Source: Roseisalinus antarcticus (GTDB lineage: Bacteria; Pseudomonadota; Alphaproteobacteria; Rhodobacterales; Rhodobacteraceae). Taken from it: 64,000 nucleotides of DNA. Position numbers and translations under genes: made by a program. Each line of letters begins with the position of its first letter. Positions within the stretch are counted from its first letter, which is position 1. Below are positions 9,258 to 19,078 of the stretch, piece by piece. The notes beneath the pieces are model-generated. The model did no database searches. It worked only from the letters and a program-made list of their open reading frames with translations, and had not been told where the DNA came from. The stretch spans positions 20,447-84,446 of the forward strand of contig NZ_FWFZ01000020.1 in NCBI RefSeq assembly GCF_900172355.1, read 5' to 3'.

Positions 9258-10055
9258 ATGACCGCAATCGATACAGATACGTCTGCGAATATCGACCGCA
9301 GCGCGATGAAAATCTCCGACGAGGTGGCCATCGAGGTCACGGGGATGAACAAATGGTTCGGATCGTTCCATGTCCTGCGCGACATCAACCTCACGGTCTA
9401 CCGCGGCGAGCGAATCGTGATCTGCGGACCCTCCGGGTCGGGCAAGTCGACGATGATCCGCTGCATCAACCGGCTGGAAGAGCATCAGCAGGGCAAGATC
9501 ATCGTGGACGGGACCGAGCTCAGCTCGGACATCAAGAACATCGACAAGATCCGGTCCGAGGTCGGGATGTGCTTTCAGCATTTCAACCTCTTCCCGCATC
9601 TGACGATCCTCGAGAACTGCACCCTCGCGCCGATGTGGGTCCGCAAGACGCCCAAGCGCGAGGCCGAACAGACGGCGATGCACTACCTTGAAAAGGTGAA
9701 GATCCCGGATCAGGCAAACAAATACCCCGGCCAGCTTTCGGGCGGTCAGCAGCAGCGCGTCGCCATCGCCCGCTCGCTGTGCATGAAGCCGCGGATCATG
9801 CTGTTCGACGAGCCGACCTCGGCGCTCGACCCCGAGATGATCAAGGAGGTGCTCGACACCATGATCGAGCTCGCCGAAGAGGGCATGACCATGCTTTGCG
9901 TCACGCACGAGATGGGCTTTGCCCAGGCCGTGGCGAACCGCGTGATCTTCATGGATCAGGGCCAGATCGTCGAACAGAACGAGCCCAAGGAGTTCTTCAA
10001 CAACCCGCAAAGCGACCGGACCAAGCTGTTCCTCAGCCAGATCCTCGGTCACTGA
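9258..10055 (+). CDS. bztD: Amino acid ABC transporter ATP-binding protein (BztD/AapP)
   Basis: A 265-residue ABC ATPase of the polar amino-acid family. Walker A is GPSGSGKST, the Q-loop is [10 protein letters not shown], the signature [15 protein letters not shown], Walker [15 protein letters not shown] and the H-switch [12 protein letters not shown] 9258 has AAGGAG seven bases upstream and lies 10 bases after bztC; an alternative ATG is at 9307. It energises uptake with BztB and BztC. Confidence 0.95.
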   Translation: MTAIDTDTSANIDRSAMKISDEVAIEVTGMNKWFGSFHVLRDINLTVYRGERIVICGPSGSGKSTMIRCINRLEEHQQGKIIVDGTELSSDIKNIDKIRSEVGMCFQHFNLFPHLTILENCTLAPMWVRKTPKREAEQTAMHYLEKVKIPDQANKYPGQLSGGQQQRVAIARSLCMKPRIMLFDEPTSALDPEMIKEVLDTMIELAEEGMTMLCVTHEMGFAQAVANRVIFMDQGQIVEQNEPKEFFNNPQSDRTKLFLSQILGH

Positions 10056-10102
10056 CCCGATCCGCCCGCGGCGCTGCGGGCGAGCGCAACGGAGGGGACA
10101 AG

Positions 10103-10459
10103 ATGGCGCTGCTCGGTATTCGTTTCGCCCATGTCGCACCGCCCGAGCAGGCGGAGGGGATCGCGACCGCGTTCCGGGGTCTCGGCCTCTCTCCGACCGA
10201 CTTTCCCGAAGCGGCCGGCATGCCCGGGGCGATCTTCACCACCGACGATCAGAAAAGCTGGGTCGAGGTCTGGCACGAGGGCGAGGGCATGCCCGCGGGC
10301 ACCATGCTTCAGCTCGTGGTCGAGGATGCCGATGCCACGGCCGAGGAAGCCAGGCGCAACGGCCTGTCCCCCCAGGGTCCGATGGAGGCCCATGGCGAGC
10401 GGATCTATTTCCTCGCCCTGCCCGGTGGATTGCACATGTCATTCCAGAGCAAGGACTGA
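10103..10459 (+). CDS. VOC (glyoxalase/bleomycin-resistance fold) family protein
   Basis: A 118-residue single-domain protein with the beta-alpha-beta-beta-beta pattern of the vicinal-oxygen-chelate superfamily: FAHVAPPEQAEGIATAF, TTDDQKSWVEVWHEGEGMP, TMLQLVVEDADATAEEAR and HGERIYFLALPGG. GGAGG (10091-10095) stands seven bases before ATG 10103. It is 47 bases after bztD, so co-transcription is possible. No substrate can be assigned. Confidence 0.8.
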   Translation: MALLGIRFAHVAPPEQAEGIATAFRGLGLSPTDFPEAAGMPGAIFTTDDQKSWVEVWHEGEGMPAGTMLQLVVEDADATAEEARRNGLSPQGPMEAHGERIYFLALPGGLHMSFQSKD

Positions 10460-10466
10460 ACCGGAG

Positions 10467-10985
10467 CTACGTCTCCAGGTCGCGGGGGACAACGAAATCG
10501 ACAACCTGACCGGTTCGCGGCGTCAAATCGCGCCACTGGGCCACGGGGAAATCCGCCACCAGGACCGCGCCGGTCGGATACCGGAAGAACTCCGGATGCG
10601 GGGGTGGGCCGGCGACCAGGCCCATCGCGAAAGCGGCGATCCCGGGATTGTGGCCGACCATTGCGACACTCCCGGCCGTCCCGGCGCGGCGCAGGGCCGC
10701 CAACATCACGTCCGGCCCGGCATGGTAGAGCGCGGCGATGCGACTGACCTCCGGAGTTTCGGAGGCGGCCCCGGGAAGTTCCGCTGAAACCCGCTCCCAG
10801 GTCTCGACCGTTCTTGCGGCGTCCGAGCAGAGCACCAGATCCGGAACATGGCCATTCCGGGCGAGCCAGCGCCCGATGGTGGCGGCGGCGACACGGCCGC
10901 GCCGGTTCAGCACCCGCGCGTGATCCTCGGCAAAGGGGTCGTCCCAATCCGATTTCGCGTGCCGCATCAGAATAAGCCTAGCCAC
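10467..10985 (-). CDS. SixA-like histidine phosphatase
   Basis: A 172-residue protein of the histidine phosphatase (phosphoglycerate-mutase-like) superfamily. It has the RHAKS phosphohistidine motif at residues 8-12 and the second conserved His in MVGHNPGIAAF. E. coli SixA removes phosphate from phosphohistidine on phosphotransfer proteins; here the target is unknown. The start is GTG at 10985, overlapping the 3' end of the ferredoxin-like gene upstream by eight bases. It converges on the VOC gene. Confidence 0.85.
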   Translation of the reverse strand: MARLILMRHAKSDWDDPFAEDHARVLNRRGRVAAATIGRWLARNGHVPDLVLCSDAARTVETWERVSAELPGAASETPEVSRIAALYHAGPDVMLAALRRAGTAGSVAMVGHNPGIAAFAMGLVAGPPPHPEFFRYPTGAVLVADFPVAQWRDLTPRTGQVVDFVVPRDLET

Positions 10986-11523
10986 CGGCGAATGCCTCCA
11001 TGTGAAACGCGGATTGGGCGGCCGGTCGCCGGCCTTGGCCGACCGGACATGTGGTCAGACAGGGCGCGGCACAGCCATCGCAGGGGGCCGGGGGCCGCGC
11101 CTGCGCGGGCAGCCGCGCGGGCAAGGCCAGAGCGCCGCGATAGGACAGGAACAGCCCCGCCCGGTCATGCACCATCAGTCCGACCGGCGAGACATGGGCC
11201 CGCCCCGACCGCTGTGCCCAGCCGATGAACGGGTGCCAGGGCGGGCCGCCAAAGGGATAGAGCGCCGTGGCGCCGAAGGCCTCGGCGAGCGCGTCGATCA
11301 CCCGCCGCGACCAGCGGTCCAGCGGGTCGGGTGCGCCGTCGGCATACTCGGCCGAGGCCGTGAACCGGGCCCAGAAAGCGGGCTCTGCCGGTGACAGCAG
11401 CGCGAGCGTCCCGGCCTCTGCCAGCCCGTCTTGCGGCCCGGGTTCGACAAGGCCCGCAACCTCCAGGGCCGACGCGGCGGCGGCGGTCTCGATCTCGGTC
11501 AGGGCGATGGCCGTGTCACTCAC
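10978..11523 (-). CDS. Ferredoxin-like protein, apparently internally shortened
   Basis: A 181-residue protein of an alphaproteobacterial ferredoxin-like family with a QueG-like tail. ATALYPFGGPPWHPFIGWAQR and SPVGLMVHDRAGLFLSYRGALALP are typical of the fold. The C-terminus has one Cys motif, CDGCAAPCLTTCPVG, then goes directly to QSAFHMEAF. From memory of the family, a second Cys cluster and about 40-50 residues normally lie between these. The protein could therefore be an in-frame deletion product with only one incomplete [4Fe-4S] site. It ends overlapping sixA and starts five bases after argB ends. Confidence 0.65.
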   Translation of the reverse strand: MSDTAIALTEIETAAAASALEVAGLVEPGPQDGLAEAGTLALLSPAEPAFWARFTASAEYADGAPDPLDRWSRRVIDALAEAFGATALYPFGGPPWHPFIGWAQRSGRAHVSPVGLMVHDRAGLFLSYRGALALPARLPAQARPPAPCDGCAAPCLTTCPVGQGRRPAAQSAFHMEAFAGG

Positions 11524-11528
11524 GATCG

Positions 11529-12425
11529 TTACGGCTTCACCCGGGGTTCCATGCTGCTCTCCCGGATCATCGAGCCCGCGCCGTATTCCGTGAAAAGCTC
11601 AAGCAGCGAGGCGTTCGGCAGCCGCCCGTCGAGGATGACGACGGCCCGCACCCCGGCCTCCAGCGCGGCGAGGGCGGTTTCGGTCTTCGGGATCATCCCG
11701 CCGGCGATGACGCCGTCGGCCGTCATCTGGCGGACCTGCTCAGGCGATAGCTGCGTGACCACCTTGCCCTCGGCATCCTTGACGCCGGGCACATCGGTCA
11801 GCAGCAGAAGGCGATCCGCCCGCAGCGCCCCGGCGATAGCCCCGGCGGCGGTGTCGCCGTTCACGTTGAAGGTCTCGTTGTCCTCCATTCCTGTCGCGAC
11901 GGGGGCCACGACGGGGATAATCCCGGCCTTGAAGAGGTCGCGCAGCACCTCGACGTTCATCTCCACCGGCCGGCCGACGAAGCCCAGCTCCGGATCGTCG
12001 GCGACGGCCACCAGCAGGTCGTCGTCCTTGCCCGACAGCCCCACGGCCCGGCCGCCCTGATCGTTGATCGCCTGCACGATCCGCTTGTTCACGAGCCCCG
12101 AGAGGATCATCTCGACGACCTCGACCGTCTCCTTGTCGGTCACGCGCTTGCCGCGCACGAACTTGCTCTCGATGCCGAGCTTGGCGAGCATCTCGTTGAT
12201 CATGGGGCCGCCGCCATGAACCACAACCGGATTGACCCCGACCTGCCGCATCAGCACGATATCTCGCGCAAATTCCGCCATGGCGGCGTCGTCACCCATG
12301 GCGTTGCCGCCGAACTTGATGACCACCACGGCGCCCGAATAGCGCTGCAGGTAGGGCAGCGCCTCGCTGAGCGTCCGGGCGGTTGCGATCCAGTCACGAT
12401 CCATCTTCTGCGTCCTTGTCTCCAT
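11529..12425 (-). CDS. argB: Acetylglutamate kinase
   Basis: A 298-residue amino-acid kinase for the second step of arginine synthesis (N-acetylglutamate to its 5-phosphate). Typical motifs are [12 protein letters not shown] near residue 35, [47 protein letters not shown], and the catalytic-Lys region [21 protein letters not shown] 12425 and ATG 12404 (MDRDW) are both possible starts. It follows engB on the same strand after nine bases. Confidence 0.96.
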   Translation of the reverse strand: METRTQKMDRDWIATARTLSEALPYLQRYSGAVVVIKFGGNAMGDDAAMAEFARDIVLMRQVGVNPVVVHGGGPMINEMLAKLGIESKFVRGKRVTDKETVEVVEMILSGLVNKRIVQAINDQGGRAVGLSGKDDDLLVAVADDPELGFVGRPVEMNVEVLRDLFKAGIIPVVAPVATGMEDNETFNVNGDTAAGAIAGALRADRLLLLTDVPGVKDAEGKVVTQLSPEQVRQMTADGVIAGGMIPKTETALAALEAGVRAVVILDGRLPNASLLELFTEYGAGSMIRESSMEPRVKP

Positions 12426-12434
12426 CCCGGTGCC

Positions 12435-13082
12435 TCAGTCGATCCCGGCCACGATGCCGCGCAGCGTGGCGATGCCGTCGCCCTTTTCCGACGAGGTCAG
12501 CACGATCTCGGGGAAGGCGGCCGGATGCCGGGCCAACGCCGCGCGGACCTGCGCCAGCACGGGGTCGCGGTCCGCGGCCTTCACCTTGTCGGTCTTGGTG
12601 AGCACGCATTGGAACGTCACCGCAGCCGAGTCGAGCAGGGCCATGATCTCTTCATCCACCGCCTTGACGCCGTGCCGCGCGTCGATCAGCACGAAGGCCC
12701 GGCGCAGGGTCTGGCGGCCCTGGAGATATTGCTTGAGCAGCGCCTGCCACTTCGCGACAACCTGCACCGGCGCGTTCGCATAGCCGTAGCCCGGCAGGTC
12801 CACGAGGTAATAGCTGTCGCCCAGGGTGAAGAAGTTGATTTCCTGCGTCCGTCCGGGCGTGTTCGACGCCCGCGCGATCCCCTTGCGGCCCGTCAGCGCG
12901 TTGATCAGAGACGATTTCCCGACGTTGGAACGGCCGGCGAAACAGACCTCGGGCCGGTCCGCGGGTGGCAGCCCGGACATGGCGACGACGCCCTTCAGGA
13001 ACTCGACCTCGCCGGCAAAGAGCAGGCGTCCGGCCTCCACGTCCTGCGGATCGGGGTCGGCGGGGGGGAAGGGCAGCGCCAT
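12435..13082 (-). CDS. engB: Ribosome biogenesis GTPase EngB (YihA/YsxC)
   Basis: A 215-residue TRAFAC GTPase needed for 50S subunit maturation. G1 is GRSNVGKSS (50-58), G3 is DLPGYGYANAP, G4 is TKTDK and G5 is SSEKGDG. The switch region NTPGRTQEINFF is also conserved. It lies between yidC and argB in the usual alphaproteobacterial order. About 110 bases without a gene separate it from yidC. Confidence 0.95.
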   Translation of the reverse strand: MALPFPPADPDPQDVEAGRLLFAGEVEFLKGVVAMSGLPPADRPEVCFAGRSNVGKSSLINALTGRKGIARASNTPGRTQEINFFTLGDSYYLVDLPGYGYANAPVQVVAKWQALLKQYLQGRQTLRRAFVLIDARHGVKAVDEEIMALLDSAAVTFQCVLTKTDKVKAADRDPVLAQVRAALARHPAAFPEIVLTSSEKGDGIATLRGIVAGID

Positions 13083-13192
13083 GGGGGTCTCCGGGGGCCA
13101 ATGAGGCGAGGCCGGACGCTAGGCTGCGGCGCCGCTGCCGTCAATCGCCGGCGAGGGGGTCAGCCCCGGCCGGCGATCGTTTTGCCGCGTGG

Positions 13193-14983
13193 CTACTTCT
13201 TGGCCTCGGCCTTTGGACCGCCCTTGATGTTGCCCAGGATGTCCGGCTTGTAGCCGTGGAAGCGCATGATGAGATATTGCTGCGTGAACGTGATGGTGTT
13301 GTTCGCGATCCAGTAGAGCACGAGGCCAGAAGCGAACGAGCCCAGCATGAACATGAACACCCACGGCATCCACGCAAAGATCATGCGCTGCGTCGGGTCC
13401 GGCGGCGCCGGGTTAAGCTTTTGCTGCAGCCACATGGAGATGCCCAGCAGGATCGGCAACACACCCAGCGAGATGATCGCGACCAGCGATCCCGGCTCGG
13501 GCGCGGCAAAGGGCAGCAGGCCGAAGAGGTTCAGGATCGACGACGGGTCAGGCGCGGAAAGGTCCTTGATCCAGCCGATCCAGGGCGCGTGGCGCAGCTC
13601 CAGCGTGACGAAGATCACCTTGTAGAGCGAAAAGAAGATCGGGATCTGCAAGAGGATCGGCAGACAGCCCGAGGCCGGGTTGACCTTGTTCTTCTTGTAG
13701 AGCTCCATCATGCCCTGCTGAAGCTTCTGGCGATCGTCGCCGGCCTGCTCCTTGAGCTTCTCCATCTCGGGCTGAAGCTCTTTCATCCGGGCCATGGAGG
13801 CATAGGATTTGTAGGCCAGCGGGAACAGGACCGCCTTGATGACCAGCGTCAGCACGATGATCGACCAGCCCATGTTGCCGATCGCGCCGTTCAGCCAGTG
13901 CAGCAGCGCGAAGATCGGCTTGGTCAGGAAGAAGAACCAGCCCCAGTCGATCGAGTCGATGAAGCCCTGGATCCCGGTGGCCTCGTATTCGCGGATCGTC
14001 TCCCATTCCTTCGCGCCGGCGAAAAGCTGGCTTTCGGCGCTGACCGAGTCGCCGGGGGCGACGGTGACGGTGGGATAGACGCTCTCGGTCAGGAAGATCC
14101 CGTTGATCGTGCGCGCGACCGAGCGAAATTCAGATCCGGGCTCCGGGATCAGAGTGGTCATCCAGTACTTGTCGGTAAAGCCCAGCCATCCGTTTTCATT
14201 CACGTCGATGCGGCTCTCTTCCGGAGAAAGGGCGGAGACATCGTCGTACTTGATCTCTTCCAGCTCGCCGTCCGACATCCGAACGACGCCTTCGTGCAGG
14301 ATGAAGAAGTTGACGGTGTCGGGCTCGCCATGGCGGCGGACCTGACCGTAGGGGCGCAGACTGACCGGCTCTCCGGAGGTATTGTCGACGGTCTGCGTGA
14401 CCGTGAACATGTAATCGTCGTCCACCGAGATCGACTTGTGAAAGACCAGGCCCGCGCCGTTGTCCCAACGCAGCGTGACCGGGGAGCCGGGCGACAGCGT
14501 CTCGCCATCCTCGATGGTCCAGATCGTGTCGTCCACGGGCACCTGCTCGGGCGTGGCGCCCTCGACCGCGATCCAGCCGTGCAGGGCGTAATAGGGATTT
14601 TCGCTGCCCACCGGCTGCAACAGGCGCACGAGCGGGCTCTCGGGGTCCAGTGTCTCGCGGTAGCCGGGCAGGGAGAGGTCGTCCAGCCGGCCGCCGGCGG
14701 TGTTGATGGACCCGACGAGGCGGGGGCTGTCGATGGTGACCCGGGTGGCCTCGGGGACGGGGGCGACATCGGTCGTGGGTTCGGCCGAGTCGGCGGTCGA
14801 GACGCCGGGGGGCAGGGCGGGGTCGGCGGAAGGCGTGGTATCGGGGCTGACGCGTTCGGCCGTCAGGGGCTGACCGTCGGGGCCGGTGGGTTGCTCCGGT
14901 GGCGGGAACAGCAGGAACCACACGAGAATGACGAGGAAACTGAGCGCGGTCGCCAGAATGAGGTTTCTGTTCTGCTCGTCCAT
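13193..14983 (-). CDS. yidC: Membrane protein insertase YidC
   Basis: A 596-residue inner-membrane insertase. An N-terminal anchor (about 5-24, NLILATALSFLVILVWFLLF) is followed by a large periplasmic beta domain. The conserved five-helix core begins near residue 360 (KPIFALLHWLNGAIGNMGWSI) and includes the cytoplasmic hairpin LQPEMEKLKEQAGDDRQKLQ, CLPILLQIPIFFSLYKV and WMPWVFMFMLGSFASGLVLYW. The start is set at 14983 (MDEQNRN); the frame runs further 5' but those residues are unlike the family. The usual yidD-yidC adjacency is broken here by three inserted genes. Confidence 0.95.
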   Translation of the reverse strand: MDEQNRNLILATALSFLVILVWFLLFPPPEQPTGPDGQPLTAERVSPDTTPSADPALPPGVSTADSAEPTTDVAPVPEATRVTIDSPRLVGSINTAGGRLDDLSLPGYRETLDPESPLVRLLQPVGSENPYYALHGWIAVEGATPEQVPVDDTIWTIEDGETLSPGSPVTLRWDNGAGLVFHKSISVDDDYMFTVTQTVDNTSGEPVSLRPYGQVRRHGEPDTVNFFILHEGVVRMSDGELEEIKYDDVSALSPEESRIDVNENGWLGFTDKYWMTTLIPEPGSEFRSVARTINGIFLTESVYPTVTVAPGDSVSAESQLFAGAKEWETIREYEATGIQGFIDSIDWGWFFFLTKPIFALLHWLNGAIGNMGWSIIVLTLVIKAVLFPLAYKSYASMARMKELQPEMEKLKEQAGDDRQKLQQGMMELYKKNKVNPASGCLPILLQIPIFFSLYKVIFVTLELRHAPWIGWIKDLSAPDPSSILNLFGLLPFAAPEPGSLVAIISLGVLPILLGISMWLQQKLNPAPPDPTQRMIFAWMPWVFMFMLGSFASGLVLYWIANNTITFTQQYLIMRFHGYKPDILGNIKGGPKAEAKK

Positions 14984-15209
14984 CTGTTCCGCCCCTTGGC
15001 CGCTTGTGACATGAGTGTCGGGAAAGCTGGCGCGGTTCAACCGTCCATCGCCCCAAAGGTCAAGGGGGCATGGCCTCAAAGCTTCGGCACAAGAGCTCGG
15101 AAACCCGGCTTTTGAAGGGTTCGGACCAGGCCGGGCTGGCGGGTGCGCGGATTGCCGCGGTCAGCCCCGGGGGCGGCGCCGGGCCGGGGCGCACAGGCTT
15201 GTGGACCGG

Positions 15210-16676
15210 TCAGCCGATCTTGCGGGCGCTCTTGGCCGATCCCGCACCGCGGTCAGCAAGGCCCTTGACCCAGGGGGCCACATCCGACAGCGGCATCGGC
15301 CGCGCGATCCAGTAGCCCTGGATGTGGTCGCATCCGAGGGAGGCGAGCGTGTCCCATTCGGCCTCGGTCTCGACACCTTCGGCCAGCGTCTCGAGCCCCA
15401 GACGCTCGGCCATCGTCAGGATGGCCGAGACCATCTTGTGCTGTTCGGGGTCGCGGTCGATGTTGGTGACGAACGAGCGGTCGATCTTGATCCGGTGGAT
15501 CGGAAACTGCCGAATCGTGGTGATCGACGCGTGGCCGGTCCCGAAATCGTCGAGGTCCAGCCGGCACCCAAGCTTGGCGAGCCCGGTCAGAGTGTTCGCC
15601 ACCGTGTCGTCGGAGCCTCCGGCGACGACGGTTTCGAGAACCTCGACCGAAAGCCGACAGGGGTCCAGGTCGAACCGTTCGAGCGCCTGCGCGACCCGGT
15701 TCGCCAGACCGGGCTGCCGCAATTCGGCGGTGGAGAAATTGACCCCGACCCGGTCCACGGAGAGGCCGGTCCTGTCCCAGTCGCGCAGCGCCGCGAGGGC
15801 GCTGTTCAGCATCACGTGACCGAGTTCCTCCATCAGGCCCGCCGCTTCCATCGCGGGCAGGAATTCCGCCGGGGAGACCATCCCGCGGGACGGCGAATGC
15901 CATCGGGCAAGCGCCTCGAATCCGGTGACCTTGCCGGTTCGGGTGCAGACCTGGGGTTGGAAAAAGGGACGCACCTCGCCGCGCACCAGCGCGGTGCGGA
16001 CCTCTCGCAGAAGGGCCTCTCGGGTCTCGATCCGTGTCTTCATCGCGGCGTCATAGCCCAGCACCGTGCCCAAGCCGGAGCGCTGCGCCTCGAGCATCGC
16101 AAGGGTCGCGGATTGCAACATGCGCTCGCCATCGGGTTGCATGACCTTGCGGCTGAGCGCGTAGCCGACCGAGAACGTCGGGTGGACAACCTGCTGGCCG
16201 AGCGCCACGGGCCGCGACAGGGCCAGTTGCAGCCGCCTCGGGACCGCCTCGGCCTGCTCTTCGGAGAGGTCGCGCATGGCGGCGAGGGCCACGGCGAAGG
16301 TCTGCCCGTCGAGCCGCGCGCACGTATCTGAATCGCGCACGCCGGAGATCAGCCGCCGCGCAATCTCGATCAGCACGGCTTCGAGGCCGGCGCGGCCGAC
16401 CCGTTCCTCGAGCAGCTTGAAATCCTCGATCTCCAGCACGACGACGGCGCTTTGGCAGCCCCTCTGCGCGGTGCCGCGCAGGTCGTCGTCCAGGTTGGCG
16501 ATCAGCCCGGAGCGGGTGTCGAGGCCGGTCAGCGGATCGGTTTCGGGGCCCCGGCGGCCGGCCCCCCGGTCAATGCTGACCGCGAGGATCGCGGGCAACA
16601 GGAAGGCGGCGATCAGGAACCCCGGTTGCTGCGACACCAGCCAGCCCGCGAGCGTCAGCAACGGGATGATCGTCAT
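15210..16676 (-). CDS. Cyclic-di-GMP phosphodiesterase with degenerate GGDEF and intact EAL domain
   Basis: A 488-residue protein with two short N-terminal membrane segments (LLTLAGWLV and FLIAAFLLPAILAVSI), a GGDEF domain (about 45-215) and an EAL domain (about 225-480). The GGDEF active-site loop reads RLDGQTFAV, so cyclase activity is unlikely. The EAL domain keeps FEALARW (about 252-258), VGVNFST, VEVLET, LDDFGTGHAS, IKIDRSFV, LAEGVETE and HIQGYWIARPM, so hydrolysis of c-di-GMP is expected. The start at 16676 is preferred to the upstream GTG at 16802 because the added residues are low-complexity. It sits between ttcA and yidC. Confidence 0.88.
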   Translation of the reverse strand: MTIIPLLTLAGWLVSQQPGFLIAAFLLPAILAVSIDRGAGRRGPETDPLTGLDTRSGLIANLDDDLRGTAQRGCQSAVVVLEIEDFKLLEERVGRAGLEAVLIEIARRLISGVRDSDTCARLDGQTFAVALAAMRDLSEEQAEAVPRRLQLALSRPVALGQQVVHPTFSVGYALSRKVMQPDGERMLQSATLAMLEAQRSGLGTVLGYDAAMKTRIETREALLREVRTALVRGEVRPFFQPQVCTRTGKVTGFEALARWHSPSRGMVSPAEFLPAMEAAGLMEELGHVMLNSALAALRDWDRTGLSVDRVGVNFSTAELRQPGLANRVAQALERFDLDPCRLSVEVLETVVAGGSDDTVANTLTGLAKLGCRLDLDDFGTGHASITTIRQFPIHRIKIDRSFVTNIDRDPEQHKMVSAILTMAERLGLETLAEGVETEAEWDTLASLGCDHIQGYWIARPMPLSDVAPWVKGLADRGAGSAKSARKIG

Positions 16677-16820
16677 CGCACGGCCACGCCTCGGCGCACC
16701 ATGATTCTGGCCGTCCCGTATCCTGTGCGCTGCGCCCTTGTGCATCCGGATGCTGTCCCCTGTGCCCCGAGCAGACGGGGCGATCGGAGCAAGACTAGGC
16801 ATCCGCGGCTTGGTACGAGG

Positions 16821-17687
16821 TTAACGGAGCGCTGAAATCTCCGAAGAATCCGTGTCGTTGCGCGATCCTGTGGTCAATCCGGCGAAATCGAACAGCTTCG
16901 GATCCAGCAGATGCGAGGGCCGGGCGTTCATAAGGGCGCGAAACATCACTTGCCGCCGGCCGGGGGAATTCTTCTCCCATCCGTCCAGAATCTGCTTCAC
17001 CTGTTGCCGTTGCAACCCGTCCTGGGACCCGCAGAGGTCGCAGGGAATGATCGGATAGTTCATCGCGCGGGCGAATCGGTCGCAATCGGCCTCGGCCACA
17101 TGGGCGAGCGGACGATAGAGGAACAGGTCGCCCTCTTCGTTGACCAGTTTCGGCGGCATCGTCGCAAGCCGGCCGCCGTGAAAGAGGTTCATGAAGAAGG
17201 TCTCGAGGATGTCGTCGCGATGATGGCCGAGGACGACGGCCGAGCAGCCTTCCTCCCGCGCGATCCGGTAGAGGTTGCCACGCCGCAGCCGCGAGCAGAG
17301 CGCACAATACGTGCGGCCGGCGGGGACCTTGTCGACAACGATGGAATAGGTGTCCTGGTATTCGATCCGGTGCGGTACGCCCATCCGGTCGAGAAATTCC
17401 GGCAGCACCGTGGCGGGAAAGCCGGGCTGTCCCTGGTCAAGGTTGCAGGCCAGCAGATCGACGGGCAGCAACCCGCGCCATTTCAGCTCGTGCAGAATGG
17501 CCAGCAGGGTGTAGCTGTCCTTGCCGCCCGACAGGCACACCAGCCACCGCGCCCCGCGCTCGACCATGGAATATTGCTCTATCGCCTCGCGGGTCTCGCG
17601 CACGAGCCGTTTGCGGAGCTTGCGGAACTCCGTGGTCGCGGGGGCGCCCTGAAAGAGCGGATGAATGTCCTCGGGTGTATCCAGCAT
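16821..17687 (-). CDS. ttcA: tRNA 2-thiocytidine(32) synthetase TtcA
   Basis: A 288-residue PP-loop ATPase that thiolates cytidine 32 of tRNA using a [4Fe-4S] cluster. It has the PP-loop [13 protein letters not shown] (about 53-65), the first Cys pair in [31 protein letters not shown], and the third Cys region [16 protein letters not shown]. The tail after the core is slightly extended ([12 protein letters not shown]). It is co-directional with the EAL gene, 144 bases away. Confidence 0.95.
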   Translation of the reverse strand: MLDTPEDIHPLFQGAPATTEFRKLRKRLVRETREAIEQYSMVERGARWLVCLSGGKDSYTLLAILHELKWRGLLPVDLLACNLDQGQPGFPATVLPEFLDRMGVPHRIEYQDTYSIVVDKVPAGRTYCALCSRLRRGNLYRIAREEGCSAVVLGHHRDDILETFFMNLFHGGRLATMPPKLVNEEGDLFLYRPLAHVAEADCDRFARAMNYPIIPCDLCGSQDGLQRQQVKQILDGWEKNSPGRRQVMFRALMNARPSHLLDPKLFDFAGLTTGSRNDTDSSEISALR

Positions 17688-17789
17688 GGGACCGGGTTAG
17701 AGCAGCGAAGGTGACCCGGCAAGACCCCAGCCGTTGGCGGCCGGCCTCGACGGGCTAGGTTGCGTAACAAATTGATCGGATCCCTTGAT

Positions 17790-18347
17790 ATGCGCCTTAT
17801 CCTTATCCTTGCACTCGCCGCCGCCGCCGCCGCCGCCACGCTTGCCGGCTGCACGGGCAAACCCTCGTTCGACGACCCGAGCCTGAGCAGTCGCGAGCTG
17901 GAGTTGGAGGAGTTCTTCGACGGAGAGCTGGTCGCCCATGGACAGTTCCAGGACATCTTCGGCACCGTCCGGCGGCAGTTCGTGGTCGAGATCGAGGGGG
18001 ATTGGGACGGCGAGCGCCTGGTCCTGCAAGAGGATTTCACCTACGAGGACGGCGCGACGGAGCGCCGGGTCTGGACCCTGACCAAAACCGGGGAGGAGAC
18101 CTGGGAAGGCACCGCTCCGGGGGTGGTCGGCGTGGCCATCGGCGAAGAACAGGGCGACAGGTTCAACTGGCGCTATACCATTGACCTGCCGATCCCCTCG
18201 GCGGACGGGCCGACCAGGACCCAGCGCGTCACCTTCGACGACTGGATGTGGTTGCAATCCGATGACCGCCTGTTCAACCGGGCCTACATGCAGCGCTACG
18301 GCGTCGATATCGGCGACGTCTCGATCAGTTTCGAAAAGCGCCGATGA
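17790..18347 (+). CDS. DUF3833-like lipoprotein
   Basis: A 185-residue exported lipoprotein. The N-terminus MRLILILALAAAAAAATLAGC has a lipobox (LAGC) with the acylated Cys at residue 21. After it come LELEEFFDGELVAHGQFQD, RRQFVVEIEGDWDGERLVL and RVTFDDWMWLQSDDRLFNRAYM, which match the DUF3833 pattern as I remember it. A TTG at 17760 is a less likely start. It is the only plus-strand gene in an otherwise minus-strand block and is divergent from ttcA. Function unknown. Confidence 0.75.
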   Translation: MRLILILALAAAAAAATLAGCTGKPSFDDPSLSSRELELEEFFDGELVAHGQFQDIFGTVRRQFVVEIEGDWDGERLVLQEDFTYEDGATERRVWTLTKTGEETWEGTAPGVVGVAIGEEQGDRFNWRYTIDLPIPSADGPTRTQRVTFDDWMWLQSDDRLFNRAYMQRYGVDIGDVSISFEKRR

Positions 18348-18415
18348 GGCCGGCCTCGACGGCGGAGTGGCCCCCGGTGGGTCCTGACGGGCCCCGGTCG
18401 CGCCAGACGGTGCCG

Positions 18416-18637
18416 TCAGTCGGGAACGTTGTCGATGCCGGACCCGCCCCAGGGATGGCACCGCCCGATGCGGCGGGCCGCGAGCCAGCTGCCTTTCAGG
18501 GCGCCGTGCCGGTCCAGCGCCTCGAGCGCATAGGCCGAGCAGGTCGGCGTGTAGCGGCAGCCGTGGCCGACCCAGGGCGAGAAGAGCAGGCGATAGGCCC
18601 GGACAGGCAGGGCGACGATCCTGGCGGCGAAGGTCAT
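18416..18637 (-). CDS. yidD: Membrane protein insertion efficiency factor YidD
   Basis: A 73-residue protein with the family sequence [26 protein letters not shown] and [15 protein letters not shown]. YidD is a small membrane-associated protein that helps YidC-dependent insertion. ATG 18637 overlaps the rnpA stop by four bases (ATGA). The reading frame continues 5' inside rnpA without meaning. Confidence 0.95.
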   Translation of the reverse strand: MTFAARIVALPVRAYRLLFSPWVGHGCRYTPTCSAYALEALDRHGALKGSWLAARRIGRCHPWGGSGIDNVPD

Positions 18638-19023
18638 CGGTGCACGGCCTCGATCGCGCGGGCAAGGTCTCGGCGCAGGGTCTCGAAGGGCATGGCGTCG
18701 GTGCTGTCGCGGCGGCCGATCAGGACATAGTCCCAACCGGGGCGGCCGAGGCGGGGCAGGTCGAGCCGCGCGATCTCGCGCAGGCGGCGCTTGGCGCGGT
18801 TGCGGGCCACGGCGTTCCCGACCTTCTTGGAGCAGGTGAAGCCCACGCGGATGACGTCCGCCCGGGTCTCTCCGGGCTGGCGCCGCCGACCCTGGAGCAC
18901 AAAGCCGGGCATCGCCTTCCAGCCCGCGCGGGAGGCGCGGAGGAAATCGGCCCGGGCGGTCAGCCGTTCAAGACAAACAGAAGATGCGGTGGGCGGGCCC
19001 TCGGCGGCATCATGGTCCTGCAT
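18634..19023 (-). CDS. rnpA: Ribonuclease P protein component
   Basis: A 129-residue basic protein that binds the RNase P RNA for tRNA 5' maturation. The signature [25 protein letters not shown] is cut here to its core [18 protein letters not shown]; the N-terminal part has [14 protein letters not shown] and the C-terminal part [15 protein letters not shown] 19023 (MQDHD) is preferred; a GTG at 19074 would place the start almost against rpmH. Order rpmH-rnpA-yidD is conserved across bacteria. Confidence 0.93.
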   Translation of the reverse strand: MQDHDAAEGPPTASSVCLERLTARADFLRASRAGWKAMPGFVLQGRRRQPGETRADVIRVGFTCSKKVGNAVARNRAKRRLREIARLDLPRLGRPGWDYVLIGRRDSTDAMPFETLRRDLARAIEAVHR

Positions 19024-19078
19024 CCTGGCGGATCCTGTGGCGGCGTGGCCCGGGGCGTGGTTCACCCCCGGCACGGGC

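Noticed and set aside
7340..9394. 684-codon minus-strand frame across bztC
   Set aside because: Opposite an unambiguous permease; composition (Asp/Arg/Gln/His-rich) is typical of antisense frames.
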